From positions 1-9,791 of the forward strand of contig JBCCFC010000433.1 of assembly GCA_039029935.1 (NCBI GenBank): a stretch of DNA of 9,791 bases. Reading direction: 5' to 3'. Origin of the DNA: G039029935 sp039029935. GTDB lineage: Bacteria; Chloroflexota; Anaerolineae; Caldilineales; Caldilineaceae. This document shows, in pieces, positions 7,868-9,791 of this stretch (its first letter is position 1; every line of letters starts with the position of its first letter). Below the pieces are notes generated by a model. It searched no databases, was not told the DNA's origin, and saw only the letters and a list, made by a program, of their open reading frames with translations. The position numbers and the translations under genes are program-made.

Positions 7868-7992
7868 CACTATCTTTGCAGTTTTGGCCTGTCATTCCTG
7901 CGAAGGCAGGAACCCACTCTTGGCAACACATGGATTCCTGCCTTCGCAGGAATGACGATCCCAGAGGTAGTTGGAAAACTGCAAAGATAGTG
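7868..7992. mobile_element. 125-bp MITE-like insertion with target duplication
   Basis: Perfect 18-base terminal inverted repeats, CACTATCTTTGCAGTTTT (7868-7885) and its complement (7975-7992), bound the element. Both sides carry the 5-base direct repeat GGTTT (7863-7867 and 7993-7997), a target-site duplication. Deleting the element and one GGTTT (130 bases) joins the frames of the interrupted gene on both sides and yields an in-frame NPDKPWAEKV, so the empty site is reconstructed exactly. No transposase is encoded, so it would need to be mobilised in trans. The parent insertion-sequence family is not identified. Confidence 0.9.
7891..7956. repeat. Inverted pair of REP-like hairpins inside the MITE
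   Basis: Two 22-base copies, at 7891-7912 and 7935-7956, are perfect inverted repeats of each other. Each begins GTCATTCCTGCGAAGGCAGG or is its complement. Each copy also folds on itself (TTCCTGC, loop GAAG, GCAGGAA). This is the widespread bacterial palindrome that reads as FLRRQE or PAFAGMT in spurious translations. The pair sits asymmetrically between the terminal repeats of the MITE. Confidence 0.85.
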
Positions 7993-8363
7993 GGTTTATC
8001 TGGGTTGCGGCCAAAGATGACCAGATGCCCTTGATCTGTGCCACAACGGTCCATATATTGCCCTGTCTATGCTAACCCCGTGTTGATGTGTTTCTGCAAC
8101 GTCGTCTGCTTTTTGCCACGAAACACCTTGAGTTCGACCACGACACGTTGTGGTGCTTGGCCCTCCACAGGCCAGTGGATAAGTAGATCAGTACGCTTTC
8201 GTCCCAGCCCATATTTCGCCGAATCAATTGTTCAATGTCATCAAGGTTAAACCGTTCCAATGGTGGAATCAGGTAATGGTCCTCAGCGATCATCGGGCCT
8301 TCTCGATTAAAAAATTTTTCCATCATTACACTCCATAAACAACTTGTCAGGGCGGTGTCCCCC

Positions 8364-8433
8364 AAAAACACTTCCTGGAAGGGGTGACGAATAATCTGAT
8401 ATGACTCAATCGTAGTCACCCCTTCCAGGAAGT
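8364..8433 (-). terminator. Terminator-like hairpin upstream of the degraded ATPase gene
   Basis: Perfect 19-base arms, ACTTCCTGGAAGGGGTGAC (8370-8388) and its complement (8415-8433), enclose a 26-base loop. Read leftward, the stem is followed two bases later by TTTTT (8364-8368). It lies between the hsdS end and the degraded gene, so it may end hsdS transcription. The large loop is unusual for an intrinsic terminator. Short outer complements GTGTC (8355-8359) and GACAC (8442-8446) leave open that it is a palindromic element. Confidence 0.5.
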
Positions 8434-8625
8434 CGAGATGTGACACTTAGGCTACTCCACAAAAATAATTACCCGCGTAGTAGGTATTCTCTAATGACGG
8501 CTTACCCGTGTACGACCCGCACTAGAGAGTGCTAATTCCGCGTTTCATTGGGTATTTTATTCTGTGGAATGGCCTTATCGGGTACGGCCAAATAGCTGCG
8601 CTCACCTTCCAGCAGTCTCAACGAC
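8434..8625. other. Gene-free spacer
   Basis: I see no convincing gene, RNA or promoter here. Open frames across it have no recognisable protein character. A weak inverted pair (ATTCTCTAATG near 8488, ACTAGAGAGT near 8520) is too imperfect to call. The stretch belongs to the 468-base interval between the hsdS stop and the start of the degraded ATPase gene. Confidence 0.5.
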
Positions 8626-8676
8626 AGGTCTCGACCGACTACGCATCCCACCCACGCACATCGATCTTGCCCGTCA
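8626..8676 (-). repeat. Duplicate copy of the hsdS 3' end (remnant)
   Basis: This 51-base segment repeats 8784-8832 in the same orientation, with one substitution and a two-base indel. Read leftward it encodes TGKIDVRGWDA and the stop, the exact C-terminus of the HsdS at 8795. The sequence before it (VSHMHSRTGMPMPRL) is not HsdS-like, so it is an orphan tail left by duplication, recombination or loss of a second hsdS. Confidence 0.85.
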
Positions 8677-8721
8677 ATCGTGGCATGGGCATCCCTGTCC
8701 GTGAATGCATGTGGCTGACCC

Positions 8722-8788
8722 GACCTCCGGAAGGTGGCGACAGCAAACAGGATACAGCCAAACAACTTACCGCCACCTCCCGGAGGTC
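8722..8788. repeat. Inverted REP-like pair just after hsdS
   Basis: GACCTCCGGAAGGTGGCG (8722-8739) and CGCCACCTCCCGGAGGTC (8771-8788) pair with one mismatch around a 31-base loop. The right arm also contains its own small palindrome, ACCTCCCGGAGGT. The structure begins six bases after the hsdS stop in the direction of transcription. No T-run follows, so it looks more like a REP or BIME-type pair than an intrinsic terminator. Confidence 0.7.
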
Positions 8789-8832
8789 TCCCGACTACGC
8801 ATCCCACCCACGCACGTCGATCTTGCCCGTCA
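8784..8832 (-). repeat. hsdS 3' end copy of the direct repeat
   Basis: This is the functional copy of the repeat also found at 8626-8676. It covers the last codons of hsdS (TGKIDVRGWDA, stop 8795-8797) and the few bases after them, and overlaps the right arm of the inverted pair at 8771-8788. Confidence 0.85.
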
Positions 8833-9791
8833 CCGCTGCCGAGATGAGCGCAGTACGGTATTCTTGGAGGTGTTGGATGCTTTGGGTGATTTCGTCCGAG
8901 GTGGATTCCATTAAGGCAGTTTGTTCAGAAATCGTTTTGGTAATGCGGTTCTGTTCTTCCATAGGTGGTAAAACAAGATAGCAATCATTTAGCGATTCGC
9001 GATTTATTTTAGGCATTGCGACGCGCATCGATTCAAGAATCGCAAACTGAGAAAAACCTTCTGACAATAGCGAAAATAATAAAAATTCTGCGGTAATTAC
9101 ATGTTGGTTTGGTGTAAGTGGGTACATGTCAGCACTACATAGACCATCAACTGTTGCAATGCATACTTTTCTCAACTCTGGGCGAATTTTGCTATAAATA
9201 ACACAACCAGCCTTATAAATATACTTACCACTTTCAGCCCCTTGCTCATTGGCTGTTTCCAATTGCAGAAGACGACCTGTCCCAGACTCAATATGATTGG
9301 GGGCAATCATAAACATCTGCGCATATGGCTCTTGTCTTGGGTCAACCTGACCACTAGAGATTGATGCACAGTATCGAAATTTTCTTACATTCCAGTGCGC
9401 TGGAATATCCCCAATCCACTCAATCCCACTCGGCTTCATAGGCACAGCCGGGTCCAGCCCTTTGGTGACGGCATGGCTGATGAGGGTGCGGCGTTTCTCA
9501 TGCAGCAGTTCGACAAGCCGCTCTTTCTCGGTAATCAGCGCGTCGATTTCCGCGCATTTGGTGTCGAGGAAGTTGGCGATGGTTTGTTGTTCTTGGATAC
9601 TTGGTACAATTAAATTGAATTCTCGGATGTCTGATTGAAAAAGATGAGGAACACCCATCCCATCCTTGACACGACTGATAATGCTCTGGATATATTTTGA
9701 TTTTAAGTAGTAGTAAAGATAAACACCATTAATATCTTTATCTGGTTTTAATACAGCAATCGAGCTATTCACCGTTGTTGGTCCGGGTAAA
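8795..9791 (-). CDS. hsdS: Type I restriction specificity subunit S (HsdS), 5' end missing
   Basis: 331 residues are visible. The frame is open past the right edge (LPGPTTVNSSIAVL), so the GTG at 9772 is internal and not the start. The fragment opens with the end of the first target-recognition domain (IREFNLIVPSIQEQ). The central conserved helix follows (QTIANFLDTKCAEIDALI, then the EKERLVELLHEKRRTLI region, about residues 66-108), then GIEWIGDIPAHWNVRKF. The second recognition domain (SGQVDPRQEPYAQMFMIAPN to about residue 275) ends at VLPPMEEQ, and the distal conserved helix closes with EYRTALISAAVTGKIDVRGW. HsdS reads the two halves of a split DNA target and holds two HsdM subunits. hsdM is absent here and probably lies off the right edge. 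Both recognition-domain stretches look AT-richer than the conserved helices, as expected for exchangeable modules. Confidence 0.95.
   Translation of the reverse strand, partial: LPGPTTVNSSIAVLKPDKDINGVYLYYYLKSKYIQSIISRVKDGMGVPHLFQSDIREFNLIVPSIQEQQTIANFLDTKCAEIDALITEKERLVELLHEKRRTLISHAVTKGLDPAVPMKPSGIEWIGDIPAHWNVRKFRYCASISSGQVDPRQEPYAQMFMIAPNHIESGTGRLLQLETANEQGAESGKYIYKAGCVIYSKIRPELRKVCIATVDGLCSADMYPLTPNQHVITAEFLLFSLLSEGFSQFAILESMRVAMPKINRESLNDCYLVLPPMEEQNRITKTISEQTALMESTSDEITQSIQHLQEYRTALISAAVTGKIDVRGWDA

Larger units (their letters stand above)
7793..8326 (-). pseudogene. Degraded AAA-ATPase/PD-(D/E)XK gene with internal deletion
   Basis: Three pieces of one gene can be read leftward. The N-terminus starts at ATG 8326 with GGAG four bases upstream and reads MMEKFFNREGPMIAEDHYLI, then PPLERFNLDDIEQLI. 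This matches the start of AAA-ATPase-like proteins, which normally continue into a HAPRQTGKT P-loop. At about 8210-8222 the frame changes and the sequence jumps to a C-terminal nuclease domain (YGLGRKRTDLLIHWPVEG, then RVVVELKVFRGKK), so the ATPase middle is gone. A TAG at 8067-8069 interrupts this domain in frame; CAG would be the likely ancestor. After it come YMDRCGTDQGHLVIFGRNP and DKP, then the inserted element at 7868-7992. The true C-terminus follows as WAEKVFEDQQSHNGQPIKVW and GM, stopping at TAA 7793-7795. The D...ExK residues survive, but no functional ATPase can be made. Confidence 0.88.

Noticed and set aside
7842..8054. Open frame of 70 codons beginning MDRCGTDQGHLVIF
   Set aside because: It is the C-terminal piece of the degraded gene running into the MITE. 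The FLRRQE and PAFAGMT stretches are the usual spurious translation of the REP-like palindrome.
8072..8446. Open frame of 124 codons as an intact small gene
   Set aside because: Its first 40 codons lie in the hairpin at 8370-8433. Only codons 41 to about 75 are protein-like, and they are the N-terminus of the degraded ATPase gene. The rest is out of frame with the nuclease domain.
8532..8807. Minus-strand open frame of 91 codons after hsdS
   Set aside because: It passes through two copies of the hsdS tail in the wrong frame and through the inverted pair, with no coherent protein character.
7868..8832. CRISPR array
   Set aside because: The repeats are inverted pairs or a single direct duplication. 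No regularly spaced direct repeats with unique spacers occur.
9770..9772. GTG as the start of hsdS
   Set aside because: The frame is open to the window edge, and an HsdS starting here would lack nearly all of its first recognition domain. The gene is simply cut by the window.

Overview
The window is bacterial DNA of roughly balanced base composition. It holds a leftward-transcribed type I restriction-modification cluster flanked by a repeat-rich stretch and by two sugar-type oxidoreductase genes. Nothing in it identifies the species. The repeat load, the AAA-ATPase/nuclease genes and the accessory nuclease-like gene would suit an environmental bacterium with a large, repeat-rich genome, but that is only an impression.

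Left part (1-2394): the 3' part of a Gfo/Idh/MocA-family NAD(P)-dependent oxidoreductase runs rightward. It is followed by a strong imperfect hairpin and an unrecognised open reading frame that may be a gene remnant. A leftward aldo/keto reductase with an intact catalytic tetrad converges on it. A 75-bp palindrome separates the reductase from the restriction cluster.

Middle (2405-7772): three leftward genes are joined by two ATGA stop/start overlaps. In transcription order they are an AAA ATPase fused to a C-terminal PD-(D/E)XK nuclease-like domain, HsdR (the type I restriction and translocation subunit), and a 226-residue protein with a degenerate PD-(D/E)XK-like core. The tight coupling suggests that the ATPase-nuclease and the small protein are made together with HsdR.

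Right part (7793-9791): next to the intact ATPase-nuclease lies a wrecked relative. It has lost its ATPase middle, carries an in-frame TAG, and is interrupted near its 3' end by a 125-bp MITE-like element with 18-bp perfect terminal inverted repeats and a 5-bp target duplication. Removing the element and one target copy restores the frame exactly. Upstream is a 468-bp gene-free stretch with a terminator-like hairpin, an inverted REP-like pair and a second copy of the hsdS 3' end. hsdS follows, with its first part running off the window. No hsdM is present and it probably lies beyond the right edge.

The working picture is an HsdS-HsdR restriction system, with its methylase off-window, that carries an embedded ATPase-nuclease and a nuclease-like accessory gene. 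The interval between hsdS and the rest is an accretion zone for defence genes and small palindromic elements.
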